NCBI GenBank assembly: GCA_024998625.1
Contig: JACOEL010000004.1
Span: 62,001 to 126,000 of the forward strand
Source of the DNA: Nitrospira sp.
Lineage (GTDB): Bacteria > Nitrospirota > Nitrospiria > Nitrospirales > Nitrospiraceae
DNA length: 64,000 nt
Direction of reading: 5' to 3'
The notes under the pieces are model-generated. The model was not told the DNA's origin, searched no databases, and was given only the letters and a program-made list of their open reading frames with translations. The translations under genes were made by a program, and so were the position numbers. Positions 17,573 to 26,438 of the stretch are shown piece by piece; position 1 is the first letter of the stretch; each line of letters begins with the position of its first letter.

Positions 17573-18496
17573 ATGAAAGCGATACGATTGGATCAAGTCG
17601 GCGGCCCAGAATCGCTACTCTATGGGGATATGCTGAAACCGGTTGCCAGGGACAATCAGGTACTCGTTCAGGTCTATGCCACAGCGATCACTCGAACGGA
17701 GTTCGAATGGTATCCAACGTTCCATACTCCTGAAGGTGGAATAAGACCTTTCCCGATTATTCTGGGGCATGAATTCTCGGGTGTTGTCGAAGCGGTTGGG
17801 CCGGATTGCATGGGTGTGCAAGTGGGTGATCGTATCTATGGACTGAGCGATTGGTTCATAAACGGTGCCCAGGCGGAATATTGTTTGACTGTTCCCGCCA
17901 ACATTGCACCGAAGCCTGTCACGCTTGACCATACTGAGGCGGCGGCGGTACCGATCTCTGCACTTACCGCCTGGCAGGCGCTCATAGATCACGCACACCT
18001 CCAGGCAGGACAACGGGTGCTGATCCATGGTGCCGCCGGTAGTGTCGGCAGCTTTGCAGTACAGTTGGCCCGGCATCAGAACGCACAGGTTATCGCAACG
18101 GCTTCGGTGGCGAATATCGACTTTGTCAAGGCGCTCGGCGCCGATGAAGTCGTAGATTACCAGGTCACGCCATTTGAAACAGTGGTGGGAGATGTGGATG
18201 TGGTGCTTGATACTGTCGGAGGAGACACGAGAGGCCGTTCGTGGGGAGCGCTCAGAACGGGCGGTCGCTTGGTGACCGTTGCCGCAGATGCCGAAGGAGC
18301 GAAGGAGCAGCGGGTGCGCGATGCCTTCTTCATCGTTGAACCCAATCGCAATCAACTCATGGACCTGGCGCGTCTGATCGATACCGACGTCATCCGACCC
18401 GTGGTGGGCGCCGTCTTTTCGATGGAGAACGTTCGGCAGGCCCATGAACAGAAACCTGTGCGCGGCAAGAATGTTCTCCGCATCACTGAGGAGTGA
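17573..18496 (+). CDS. Zinc-free NADP quinone oxidoreductase (MDR family)
   Basis: A 307-residue medium-chain reductase. The N-terminal GroES-like part ends with FPIILGHEFSGVVEAVG; the Rossmann part has VLIHGAAGSVGSFAVQLARH and a GADEVVDYQ segment. No structural zinc cysteines are present, matching the quinone-oxidoreductase subgroup. It would reduce quinones or enones with NADPH. ATG at 17573 is chosen to match the family start MKAIRLDQVGGPE; a GTG at 17564 is also in frame. It is followed after 35 bases by a cupin gene. Confidence 0.9.
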   Translation: MKAIRLDQVGGPESLLYGDMLKPVARDNQVLVQVYATAITRTEFEWYPTFHTPEGGIRPFPIILGHEFSGVVEAVGPDCMGVQVGDRIYGLSDWFINGAQAEYCLTVPANIAPKPVTLDHTEAAAVPISALTAWQALIDHAHLQAGQRVLIHGAAGSVGSFAVQLARHQNAQVIATASVANIDFVKALGADEVVDYQVTPFETVVGDVDVVLDTVGGDTRGRSWGALRTGGRLVTVAADAEGAKEQRVRDAFFIVEPNRNQLMDLARLIDTDVIRPVVGAVFSMENVRQAHEQKPVRGKNVLRITEE

Positions 18497-18531
18497 TCGA
18501 CGCGCAAGATACACGAGAAAGGGACAAGCCA

Positions 18532-18978
18532 ATGATAACCATCGCATTATTTATCCGCACAGTAGGGAGACAGACAGTGCAGTGGACGGCTCTGGTCGGG
18601 ACGATCTTGATCCTGGGACAGACCGCGCTAGCCGAAGACGCCGTGTCGGTGCTCATGAAGCAGCGGCTGGCCGACATGACCGGCAAAGAAGGCACTGTCA
18701 TTACCGTGGACTATGCACCGGACGCCGCATCTGACCAGCATTTTCATCCAGGCTCAGTGTTTGCCTACGTCTTAGAGGGAGCCGTGGTCTCTCAATTAGG
18801 GGGAGAGGAGCCGGTGACCTATACCAAAGGTCAGAGCTGGTATGAGTCTCCCAAGAGACCACATGTTGTATCCAAGAACGCGAGCAAGACCGAACCGGCC
18901 AAGCTGCTGGTGTTTCTGTTGTCACAGGAGAGCGAGTCGCTCGTAGTGCCGATGAAATCACCCGGCAGGGTGAAGTGA
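18532..18978 (+). CDS. Exported cupin-domain protein
   Basis: A 148-residue protein with a hydrophobic N-terminal export segment (about residues 16-35, ending near ALAED) and one cupin barrel. The metal-site motif is visible as DQHFHPGSVFAYVLEGAVVSQ, with a second motif near WYESPKRPHVV. Single-domain cupins of this type bind a divalent metal and may be dioxygenases or isomerases, or just sensors. GAAAGGG lies upstream of the ATG. It probably forms an operon with the preceding quinone reductase. Confidence 0.85.
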   Translation: MITIALFIRTVGRQTVQWTALVGTILILGQTALAEDAVSVLMKQRLADMTGKEGTVITVDYAPDAASDQHFHPGSVFAYVLEGAVVSQLGGEEPVTYTKGQSWYESPKRPHVVSKNASKTEPAKLLVFLLSQESESLVVPMKSPGRVK

Positions 18979-19142
18979 TTCTCTTGGAAGGGATTCGTGT
19001 GGAGGCGAATTGAGTTTGAGGTAACGGACGACCTCAAGGCCCGACAGACGTCATCATGTGCGACGGGTTATGGAGGTCTGCCATGTCTACCATCGTGTGG
19101 CCCTGAAGCACGTACCCCATCTGGCCGCTGAACGGAGGATCG

Positions 19143-19655
19143 ATGATGCAGTATGAGGACCACTCCAACACAGCCGATCGCGCGGTGGGCGATTCCTCTT
19201 CAGCGGAGACGTTGACATGGGATGATGTGGTCGGTTTGGCTCGCCACGGCAATCCTCCTCCGCCGCGCCGAGTAGAGAAGGCGGATGCGCAGTGGCGTGC
19301 GCTCCTCACCGACGAGCAATTCCGCATTACACGCCTGAAGGGGACTGAGCGGGCCCACAGCTCGGACATGTGTCGGCTGTTCGAGCCAGGACTCTATCAG
19401 TGTCTCTGCTGTGAAACAGTGCTGTTCGATGCGGCAGGCAAGTATCAAAGCCACTCCGGCTGGCCGAGTTTTACCCACCCCGTGGCGCCGGGCGTGATCG
19501 CCTATCACCAAGACGACAGCCATGGCACGCATCAGATCGAGACGACGTGTAATGTATGCGATGCTCATCTCGGCCATGTATTTCCCGATGGGCCTGAAGC
19601 GGGCGGGTTACGGTTCTGTATCAATGCCCTCTCGTTGCGGAGGGCTATGGGTTGA
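19143..19655 (+). CDS. msrB: Peptide-methionine (R)-S-oxide reductase MsrB
   Basis: A 170-residue MsrB. The two zinc CxxC motifs are CLCC and CNVC; the substrate segment SHSGWPSFTHPV and the catalytic RFCINALSL are present. Cys in RFCIN is the active-site residue reducing methionine-R-sulfoxide. The N-terminal 50 residues are longer than the minimal enzyme but have no export signal, so it is cytoplasmic. GGAGG precedes the ATG. It is followed at 60 bases by msrA, giving repair of both sulfoxide epimers. Confidence 0.96.
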   Translation: MMQYEDHSNTADRAVGDSSSAETLTWDDVVGLARHGNPPPPRRVEKADAQWRALLTDEQFRITRLKGTERAHSSDMCRLFEPGLYQCLCCETVLFDAAGKYQSHSGWPSFTHPVAPGVIAYHQDDSHGTHQIETTCNVCDAHLGHVFPDGPEAGGLRFCINALSLRRAMG

Positions 19656-19715
19656 TCTGCCTGAAACAGAGGATTTCCGATGCAGGGACAGGCGCGCGAC
19701 GAAAGGAGTATTTCG

Positions 19716-20219
19716 ATGAGCCGGACTGAAACGGCGATATTGGCTGGAGGGTGTTTCTGGGGCATGCAGGATCTCATCCGCAAGCTCCCCGGCGTACTTT
19801 CTACACGCGTGGGCTACAGCGGTGGTGATGTGCCGAATGCCACCTATCGTAACCATGGGACGCATGCGGAAGCCATCGAGGTCCGCTTTGATCCGGACAC
19901 GATGGCATTCCGTAGCTTACTGGAAGTGTTTTTTCAAATCCACGATCCAACGACGGTGAACCGCCAGGGTAACGATCGAGGAACATCATACCGCTCGGGG
20001 ATCTACTACACCTCGGAGGCCCAACGCATGGTGGCAGAAGAGACGATTGCGGATGTGAATGCGTCGGGGCTGTGGCCGGGCAAAGTGGTCACAGAGGTCC
20101 GCCCCGCCGGGCCGTTCTGGCAGGCGGAACCAGAGCATCAGGATTATCTTGAACGATATCCCAGCGGATACACCTGTCACTACGCGAGACCCAACTGGAG
20201 GTTACCACGGCGAGCCTAA
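19716..20219 (+). CDS. msrA: Peptide-methionine (S)-S-oxide reductase MsrA
   Basis: A 167-residue MsrA with the catalytic [19 protein letters not shown], then [17 protein letters not shown], the [20 protein letters not shown] core, and a C-terminal [20 protein letters not shown]. The Cys of GCFWG attacks methionine-S-sulfoxide. AAAGGAG sets the start at 19716. It probably shares a transcript with msrB. Confidence 0.96.
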   Translation: MSRTETAILAGGCFWGMQDLIRKLPGVLSTRVGYSGGDVPNATYRNHGTHAEAIEVRFDPDTMAFRSLLEVFFQIHDPTTVNRQGNDRGTSYRSGIYYTSEAQRMVAEETIADVNASGLWPGKVVTEVRPAGPFWQAEPEHQDYLERYPSGYTCHYARPNWRLPRRA

Positions 20220-20576
20220 GGTGCGACGTCCTTGCTGCCCGCGCTGTCCCACGAGCTTGCATGTCGGGGGAATGATCTGTCCACGCCCCGATGATGGCCG
20301 TGTTGGTATCTCATGGTGGCCACGAATGAGTCCGCGGACAAAGTCTAGAGGTAGCAGTAATACACTTCAGAAAAAGAGGTTGGCATGAGCATTCGGACTG
20401 TGGCCGAACAATTTGTGGCCATTCATCTGAAGCCAGCCGGTTATGTGTGAGTCGAATGACGCCTATGGGAAAGAAGTACGTATCGTCCAAAACTGCTCTG
20501 ATTGTCATCAGCCTTCTGAGATTTACGATTCAGTCGTCACCCGTCACGCGCTGCAATCGATGGAAAGGGATCCGAT
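20220..20576. other. Intergenic region with a possible truncated SnoaL start
   Basis: A 21-codon ORF near 20385 opens MSIRTVAEQFVAIHL, like the start of SnoaL/NTF2 proteins such as the one at 16434, then stops. The rest shows no recognisable gene. It probably contains the nitrilase promoter and a gene remnant. Confidence 0.4.
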
Positions 20577-21605
20577 ATGAGAGTCGTCAAAGCCGCCGCG
20601 GTCCAAATGAGTCCCGTGCTTTATAGCCGGGAGGGCACGATCGAAAAGGTTGTGCGGAAGATTCACCAGCTTGGTAAGCAGGGTGTGCAGTTCGCCACGT
20701 TCCCGGAGACCATCGTGCCGTACTACCCGTATTTTTCATTCGTGCAGACCCCATGGCAGAACATTACCGGATCCGAGCAGCAGAAGCTGCTCGACCAGGC
20801 AGTGACGGTGCCATCGCCTGCCACGGATGCCATCAGAGAAGCTGCCAAGCTGGCTGGCGTCGTCGTGTCGATCGGTGTGAACGAGCGTGACGGAGGATCA
20901 CTGTATAACGCCCAATTACTTTTCGATGCCGACGGAACCTTGATCCAGCGTCGCCGTAAGATCTCGCCCACCTATCACGAACGTATGATCTGGGGCCAGG
21001 GCGACGGTTCAGGCCTGCGTGCCGTTGACAGCAAGGTCGGCCGCATCGGTCAGCTCGCGTGCTGGGAGCATTACAACCCTCTGGCGCGGTACGCGATGAT
21101 GGCTGACGGAGAGCAGATCCACTCAGCCATGTATCCGGGCTCCATCTTCGGCGACCTGTTTGCCCAGCAGATGGAAGTCAACATTCGGCAGCATGCGCTG
21201 GAGTCTGCCTGCTTCGTGGTCAACGCGACGGCTTGGTTGGCTCCCGATCAGCAGGCCCAAATCATGACAGACACCGGATGTAGTATCGGGCCAATCTCAG
21301 GCGGTTGCTTCACCGCAATCGTGGCACCCGATGGAACTCTGCTGGGTGAGCCCCTTTGGTCGAGCGAAGGGGTCGTGGTCGCGGATCTGGATTTCACGCT
21401 GATCGATAAGCGCAAGCAGCTCATGGATTCCCGCGGCCACTACAGCCGGCCTGAATTGCTCAGTCTCCTGATCGACCGCACGCCCGCCTCGCACGTCCAT
21501 GAGCGCTCTGTTCAATCCAGATCATTCGCTGACCAAGGCTCTGAGGATCTCCTCACGACGGCTACCTACCCAGAAAAGTTGGAACGAGAGAAATGCCAAC
21601 GATAG
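20577..21605 (+). CDS. Nitrilase
   Basis: A 342-residue carbon-nitrogen hydrolase with the full triad: Glu44 in [13 protein letters not shown], Lys128 in [11 protein letters not shown], and Cys162 in [15 protein letters not shown]. The wording around Cys and the length match aliphatic or aryl nitrilases that convert nitriles to carboxylic acids and ammonia. ATG at 20577 follows GAAAGGGATCC. Its last 13 bases overlap the DUF302 gene, so the two are probably translationally coupled. Confidence 0.93.
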   Translation: MRVVKAAAVQMSPVLYSREGTIEKVVRKIHQLGKQGVQFATFPETIVPYYPYFSFVQTPWQNITGSEQQKLLDQAVTVPSPATDAIREAAKLAGVVVSIGVNERDGGSLYNAQLLFDADGTLIQRRRKISPTYHERMIWGQGDGSGLRAVDSKVGRIGQLACWEHYNPLARYAMMADGEQIHSAMYPGSIFGDLFAQQMEVNIRQHALESACFVVNATAWLAPDQQAQIMTDTGCSIGPISGGCFTAIVAPDGTLLGEPLWSSEGVVVADLDFTLIDKRKQLMDSRGHYSRPELLSLLIDRTPASHVHERSVQSRSFADQGSEDLLTTATYPEKLEREKCQR

Positions 21606-22087
21606 AGGTCCGAGTCCGAAGATTCAGCGTTGTCTCGTCCAGGCCATTCGACGAGATTGTTAAGAGACTCACGTCGACTATCGGCCGTCCAGACCTGAAC
21701 GCGTTCCATAAAGCTGTTGTTGCGGCGACGACCATAGCCGATCTGGAAGAAGTGGTCCAAGGAGCTGTCGGATCGTCGGATCTGATGGAGTTCGCCCGCT
21801 TTGACGTCGGTGAAGTCCTGCGTAAGGAACAAGGCGGACAGGGGGCTAAGATACTCCGACTCGTCGTCGGGAATCCGCTCATCATGAAAGGGATGGTCAA
21901 GGCGGTTCCAGACGCAGCCGCATATGCGCCGGTCACGATTCTCATCGACGAGCGCGCTGATGGAGTGCACCTGTCCTACGATTCGATGGCGAGCGTCATC
22001 GCTCCATACGGGAGTAGGTCGGCTCTCGGGATGGCCGGAGATCTCGACGCGAAGATCGAGTCTCTTCTCCAGACGGCAGCGCGATGA
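21593..22087 (+). CDS. DUF302 domain protein
   Basis: A 164-residue soluble protein. The C-terminal 70 residues fit DUF302: [21 protein letters not shown], then [20 protein letters not shown]. The N-terminal part has a [13 protein letters not shown] helix. The family is an alpha/beta fold of unknown function. It overlaps the end of the nitrilase gene and has a weak GAGAGA SD, fitting translational coupling. Whether it binds the nitrilase or a metabolite is unknown. Confidence 0.8.
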   Translation: MPTIEVRVRRFSVVSSRPFDEIVKRLTSTIGRPDLNAFHKAVVAATTIADLEEVVQGAVGSSDLMEFARFDVGEVLRKEQGGQGAKILRLVVGNPLIMKGMVKAVPDAAAYAPVTILIDERADGVHLSYDSMASVIAPYGSRSALGMAGDLDAKIESLLQTAAR

Positions 22088-22219
22088 CAGATCAGGAATG
22101 AAGCCGCTCCAGAACGTCTTCGGATACCTACGGTGAGTGTGCTGTTATTTATGCTGAGATGACGGAACCAGTGAGAGTAGTGAGGTCGTTAACATCAAAC
22201 ATTCCTTAGGAGGGTCGCC

Positions 22220-22369
22220 ATGTATACCAAAATCTTGCTCACAATATTGATGATCGGTAGCATATGGGTCAGCAGCAGTTATGCCTCAGAGGGAACGATT
22301 CTCTCGCCGGAAGTTGCCAACAAGATGGCTCAGCCTCTATTCCCTATGCTTCATGAGCTTTCGGCTTAG
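22220..22369 (+). CDS. Small 49-residue exported peptide
   Basis: A short gene with an excellent TTAGGAGGG SD. It encodes a hydrophobic signal sequence (KILLTILMIGSIWVSSSYA) followed by a mature stretch of about 25 residues, GTILSPEVANKMAQPLFPML. No homology was recognised. The strong translation signal and the signal peptide argue that it is real, but it could be the first part of a truncated gene, because the next 90 bases carry no continuation before the alcohol dehydrogenase. Confidence 0.55.
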   Translation: MYTKILLTILMIGSIWVSSSYASEGTILSPEVANKMAQPLFPMLHELSA

Positions 22370-22459
22370 ATAGCAGTGAGACGACAACCACTCGTTTTGT
22401 TCCCCATTAAGGGCAGGTTGCCTGACAGCATCCTGCCCCCATAGCTGAAGGAGACCGAC

Positions 22460-23476
22460 ATGCCGCAGATGATCGCTGTTCAAGTTCACTCCCCGGGTGG
22501 ACCATTCGAAGTGGTTAAGCGAGACATTCCGGCGCCGGGGGCCAACCAGGTCCGTCTCAGAGTGCAAGCCTGTGGGGTTTGTCATAGCGACGTGTTCGTG
22601 AAGGAGGGGTATTGGCCAGGGCTGCAATACCCGCGCGTCACGGGGCACGAGGTGGCCGGAGTGGTCGACGAGGTCGGTGCGGGAGTGACCGTGTGGAAAA
22701 TTGGGCAGCGGGTGGGCGTGGGTTGGCATGGTGGCCATTGTGGTCAATGCGGGTCCTGTCGGCGCGGCGACTTCATGGGTTGTCAGTACTTCCAAGTGAC
22801 CGGATTTCAGGAAGACGGCGGATACGCCCAGTACATGATCGTGCGGAGCGAAGCCGTGGCGGCGATTCCGGACGCGCTTTCGCCGGTCGAGGCGGCCCCT
22901 CTTTTATGCGCGGGCGTGACGACGTTTAACAGTCTGCGGCACAGTGGGGCGGTTGCGGGAGATCTCGTGGCCGTGCAAGGCCTCGGCGGACTCGGTCATC
23001 TCGGCATTCAGTTCGCAAACAGGATGGGATTCCATACGGTGGCCATTGGTCGTGGCAAAGACAAGGAGCCACTCGCCCTCAAGCTCGGAGCCGCCCGATA
23101 CCTCGATTCAGATGCCGTAGACGCCGCGAAAGAACTGACGAACCTCGGCGGGGCTGCGGTCATTCTTGCGACCGCTCCGGACAGCAAGGCCATGTCAACG
23201 CTCATTGACGGCCTTGGGGTCGGAGGGCAATTGCTGGTGGTCGGGGCATCGGCCGATCCCATTACCGTCACTCCCATTCAACTCATCGGCAGCCGTCGGT
23301 CCGTTCACGGATGGCCATCAGGGACGGCGCGAGATTCGGAAGACACGTTGAACTTTTGCGCCCTCACAGGGATTCGACCCATGGTGGAGGCGTTGCCGCT
23401 CGAACAGGCCTCCGCCGCCTACGATCGCATGTTGAGCGGCAAAGCGCGGTTTCGTGTGGTGCTCACGATGAAGTGA
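22460..23476 (+). CDS. Zinc-dependent alcohol dehydrogenase
   Basis: A 338-residue medium-chain dehydrogenase. Catalytic zinc ligands are in ACGVCHSDVFVKEG and TGHEVAGVVDEVG; structural zinc cysteines are in CGQCGSCRRGDFMGC. The cofactor site is VAVQGLGGLGHLGIQFANRMG. It would oxidise alcohols or reduce aldehydes with NAD(P). GAAGGAGACC precedes the ATG. It stands after the small exported peptide gene and before a cytochrome gene. Confidence 0.94.
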   Translation: MPQMIAVQVHSPGGPFEVVKRDIPAPGANQVRLRVQACGVCHSDVFVKEGYWPGLQYPRVTGHEVAGVVDEVGAGVTVWKIGQRVGVGWHGGHCGQCGSCRRGDFMGCQYFQVTGFQEDGGYAQYMIVRSEAVAAIPDALSPVEAAPLLCAGVTTFNSLRHSGAVAGDLVAVQGLGGLGHLGIQFANRMGFHTVAIGRGKDKEPLALKLGAARYLDSDAVDAAKELTNLGGAAVILATAPDSKAMSTLIDGLGVGGQLLVVGASADPITVTPIQLIGSRRSVHGWPSGTARDSEDTLNFCALTGIRPMVEALPLEQASAAYDRMLSGKARFRVVLTMK

Positions 23477-23559
23477 CCCGAACGCTGTCTCTCCACGACT
23501 AGCCGGTTAGGCACTGACGCAGAGCGTGCGACGTAAACAAATAAGAGAGGAAAAAAGAG

Positions 23560-24114
23560 ATGCGTACATTCATCAACGTGTGCAGACACCTGTGTCTGTC
23601 GACAGGTAGTTTGATGCTGCTCATTGCCGGGCTGGGTTTTTGTCTGCCGTCCGGTGCGTCGGCCCAAGAGCTCATGGTATCGGAGCAGACATTCGGGTGC
23701 ATCCTGGGTTGGCCGAAGGTCCGGAATACGCGTTTCAAGCATTCCGATCCGGAGAAGTTGAAGGAGGCCATGCGGATCTTCCGAGACAGCGTGCCGGACA
23801 AGGAGTATCCGGTCGGCACCATCCTCCAACTGATTCCGTTTGAAGCCATGGTGAAACATCCCCGCGAAAAGTTTCCAAACACGAACGGCTGGGAGTTTTT
23901 CTTTCTGGATGTCTCCAAGGAAGGGACCAGGATCACCGAGCGAGGAGAGCAGGTGGTGAATCGTTCCCAAGGGGTGACGTGCCTAAGTTGTCATCAACCG
24001 GCGGCGAGATTTGACTTCGTCTGCGAAAAGGGGCACGGCTGTGCGCCTATCCCGTTCGATGATCAGAAGATCGCAGAGATTCAGAGGTCGGACCTTCGTT
24101 GCATGAAGAAGTAA
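23560..24114 (+). CDS. Periplasmic mono-haem protein, cytochrome P460-like
   Basis: A 184-residue protein with a signal peptide (about 1-36, ending ASAQE) and one c-type haem site, CLSCH at residues 141-145. The region NTNGWEFFFLDVSKEGTRI before the haem site and ARFDFVCEKGHGC after it are reminiscent of cytochrome P460-type proteins, which oxidise hydroxylamine or bind NO; the assignment is tentative. Extra Cys residues near the C-terminus could form disulfides. GAGAGGAAAA precedes the ATG. Confidence 0.7.
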   Translation: MRTFINVCRHLCLSTGSLMLLIAGLGFCLPSGASAQELMVSEQTFGCILGWPKVRNTRFKHSDPEKLKEAMRIFRDSVPDKEYPVGTILQLIPFEAMVKHPREKFPNTNGWEFFFLDVSKEGTRITERGEQVVNRSQGVTCLSCHQPAARFDFVCEKGHGCAPIPFDDQKIAEIQRSDLRCMKK

Positions 24115-24147
24115 GTCGATCTGTCTCGCGCTCAACTCACGAGGAAG

Positions 24148-24260
24148 TCAGCCTTCCCCGCATCCGATATCGAACACAGACTTGGGTGATCGGCTCAGCA
24201 CGGCTTCCGCGACGGCCTGATCGATGACCTGTCTGCGACTGTCAACCTGCTCGCGGACCG
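24148..24260 (-). pseudogene. Class I methyltransferase N-terminal remnant
   Basis: On the minus strand about 37 codons read EQVDSRRQVIDQAVAEAVLS, then PKSVFDIGCGEG and a TGA, after which LPRELSARQIDL continues in frame. This matches the opening of SAM methyltransferases (...VLDIGCGEGWLTRELA...), with a TGG to TGA change at the Trp after GEG. The gene is cut off at the junction with the haem protein gene. No start codon or downstream domain survives. Confidence 0.5.
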
Positions 24261-24362
24261 CTCTTGTCCAAGGGCCCGCATTCTTGCTTCACGATTCATT
24301 GATTCCCCTATCGCATAATGAATTATTGCTCCTGCGTCACGAAGAGTGATGATACCTACGGG

Positions 24363-25388
24363 TCATATGGACCGGATGATTGTCAGCGGAGCGGCCGAGG
24401 AGTCAGGACTGACTGACGGCTGTTTGGGCGATTTGGCCTGGGTGCGGAAGCGGGCAGGCGGAAGCCCGAACTCGCGTTTGAAGGCGCGGTTGAAGGAGGG
24501 TTCGGACTCATAGCCGATATCGCCGGCGACTTCGGCCACGCTCTTGGACGTGGAGGTGAGGAGTTGCGCGGCGAGATGCAACCGCCAACGGGTGAGGTAG
24601 CCGATCGGTGTGTCCGTGAGGAAATGCTGGAACCGTTCGGCGAGTACGGAGCGGGAGACTCCGACCTCGGCGGCGAGCGTGGCAATGGTCCATGGTTGGG
24701 CCGGCCGTTGATGCAGGAGCGCCAGCGCTTTGCCCACATCCGGATCGCGCACACCGGCCAGCCATCCGGTCTGGGTGTGCGGCAACTGCGCAATGTAGCG
24801 TCGCAACGTTTCTACGAACAACGCTTCGGATAACTTGGCGATGACCGCGGCGCCTCCGGGACCGGAGGCCTCCGCATGATCGACGGAATAGCGGAGCGTA
24901 TTTTCCAGCCACTCTCCAGACGGGGTATCCCGGATATTGACCTTGAGCATCGCGGGCAGCCCTGCCAGGACGACCCGGCAGAGCTGCGCGTCGCAGGTCA
25001 GGTACCCGCAGATCAGCTTCGTGACTTCACCACCCCCGGCGAGTTGGGACAGCATGCGTCCCTCCGAGAGGATCTGTCGGATTTGCAGTGAGGTGTCCAC
25101 CGGTGGCACGGGCGGGCCGTTTCCCATACAGTGCGCATCCCCATGCGTGAGAACGATAATGTCGCCCGCCGTCAGCGGCACGGCGCGGTTTTCCTGCTCG
25201 AGGCGGACATAGCCCCGTCCTTCGAGCAGCAGATGGAAAATGATGATGTGGCCGGCTTGAGTGGGAAGATACGCCGCCATGGTGCTGGCGTCCGGCTCCC
25301 GAGCGCACCAGGGTGCGGCAAACTCACCGTGGAAGAACACCGCGCCGTCGAGTTTCACGGCCTTGAGCACTTCGGACAGCACGTCCAT
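24363..25388 (-). CDS. AraC-family transcriptional regulator with cupin sensor domain
   Basis: A 341-residue regulator. The N-terminal half is an AraC-type cupin ligand domain (GRGYVRLEQENRAVPLTAGD, then VLTHGDAHCMG). The C-terminal half holds two helix-turn-helix motifs, TIATLAAEVGVSRSVLAERF and SVAEVAGDIGYESEPSFNRA, followed by FKREFGLPPARFR. ATG at 25388 follows GAGGG. It is divergent from the two methyltransferase genes, which it probably controls through the direct repeats in the 200 bp between them. The inducer is unknown. Confidence 0.92.
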   Translation of the reverse strand: MDVLSEVLKAVKLDGAVFFHGEFAAPWCAREPDASTMAAYLPTQAGHIIIFHLLLEGRGYVRLEQENRAVPLTAGDIIVLTHGDAHCMGNGPPVPPVDTSLQIRQILSEGRMLSQLAGGGEVTKLICGYLTCDAQLCRVVLAGLPAMLKVNIRDTPSGEWLENTLRYSVDHAEASGPGGAAVIAKLSEALFVETLRRYIAQLPHTQTGWLAGVRDPDVGKALALLHQRPAQPWTIATLAAEVGVSRSVLAERFQHFLTDTPIGYLTRWRLHLAAQLLTSTSKSVAEVAGDIGYESEPSFNRAFKREFGLPPARFRTQAKSPKQPSVSPDSSAAPLTIIRSI

Positions 25389-25466
25389 AGGAGTTCCCTC
25401 GGCGAGGCCGGAGGCTAAGCAAAGCAATCCGGACGCCCGGATAAACGACCTGCAGCTTAGCATGCT

Positions 25467-25497
25467 CCTGATAAGAGAGCCAGACGCCCTGATAAGA
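25467..25497. promoter_or_regulatory. Two direct repeats between divergent araC and methyltransferase genes
   Basis: CCTGATAAGA occurs exactly at 25467-25476 and 25488-25497, 21 bases apart, so on the same DNA face. A weaker relative, CCGGATAAAC, lies about 30 bases upstream. AraC regulators usually bind such tandem half-sites next to the -35 box. A TATAGT at about 25517 could be part of the rightward promoter. Confidence 0.55.
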
Positions 25498-25585
25498 CAC
25501 GAAACGGCCTCTGTCCTATAGTGCGACCAGACAGGACGCAGCGACGGAAGCCAGGACAGAGAACACACACAGGGAGGAGGACGCC

Positions 25586-26407
25586 ATGACGACGAACACG
25601 GTGGTACCGGAAATGGACGGTCTGAAAACCCGTCTCAATACCATTTGGACGGCAGGGGATTACGATCGATTCTCGCGCTACATGGAAGGCGGCGCCCGGG
25701 AATTTTATGAGCGTCTCCAGCTTGCGCCGGGATGCCGGCTGTTGGATGTGGGGTGCGGATCCGGCCAACTCGCGTTGTTGGCCGCCAAGGATGGGGTGGA
25801 GGTGACGGGGGTGGACATCGCCGCCAATTGGGTGGAGCGGGCGCAAGCCAGGGCTCGTGCCGAAAGGGTGAGCGCCCGATTCAAAGTCGCCGATGCCGAA
25901 GCGCTGCCGTTCGAGGCGGCCAGTTTCGACGTCGTCGCGAGCCTGATCGGCGCGATGTTTGCTCCGCGGCCTGATCTGGTGGCGAAGGAGCTGTTGCGGG
26001 TCTGCGTCCCGGGAGGGACCATTGCGATGGCCAATTGGACGGCGGAGGGCTTCGTGGGGCAGATGTTCAAGAACGTCGCGAAATTCATCGGGCCCTCGGG
26101 CATGCCGTCGCCGGTGCTGTGGGGCAACGAGGCCACGGTTCAAGAACGCCTTGGTCACGAATTATCCACGCTCAGCCTGATCAGGCGGCAGTATCTGTTC
26201 AGCTATCCGTTTCCTCCCTCGGAGGTCGTGGAATTCTTCCGTCTCTACTATGGACCGACCAACCGGGCTTTTGCCTCCCTCGACGCCGAGGGGCAAGCGC
26301 ACTTGCGCCGAGATCTGGAAGCGCTCTGGACAGCGCACAATCAAGCGGGGCCGGATTGCACGACGGTGTACGGCGAATATTTGGAAGTCGTCGGCATTCG
26401 GGCGTAA
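25586..26407 (+). CDS. SAM-dependent methyltransferase (UbiE/MenG type)
   Basis: A 273-residue class I methyltransferase. Motif I is LLDVGCGSGQLALLAAKDGV, motif II follows with VTGVDIAANWVERAQARAR, and the substrate-side DAEALPFEAASFDVV is the usual post-I region. It methylates a small molecule that cannot be named. A strong GGGAGGAGG precedes the ATG. It is the first of two methyltransferase genes in an operon divergent from the AraC regulator. Confidence 0.9.
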   Translation: MTTNTVVPEMDGLKTRLNTIWTAGDYDRFSRYMEGGAREFYERLQLAPGCRLLDVGCGSGQLALLAAKDGVEVTGVDIAANWVERAQARARAERVSARFKVADAEALPFEAASFDVVASLIGAMFAPRPDLVAKELLRVCVPGGTIAMANWTAEGFVGQMFKNVAKFIGPSGMPSPVLWGNEATVQERLGHELSTLSLIRRQYLFSYPFPPSEVVEFFRLYYGPTNRAFASLDAEGQAHLRRDLEALWTAHNQAGPDCTTVYGEYLEVVGIRA

Positions 26408-26438
26408 CACCCGATTACTCACACAAAGGAGACACATC

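Noticed and set aside
20385-20450. Very short SnoaL-like ORF
   Set aside because: Only 21 codons; treated as a truncated remnant rather than a gene.
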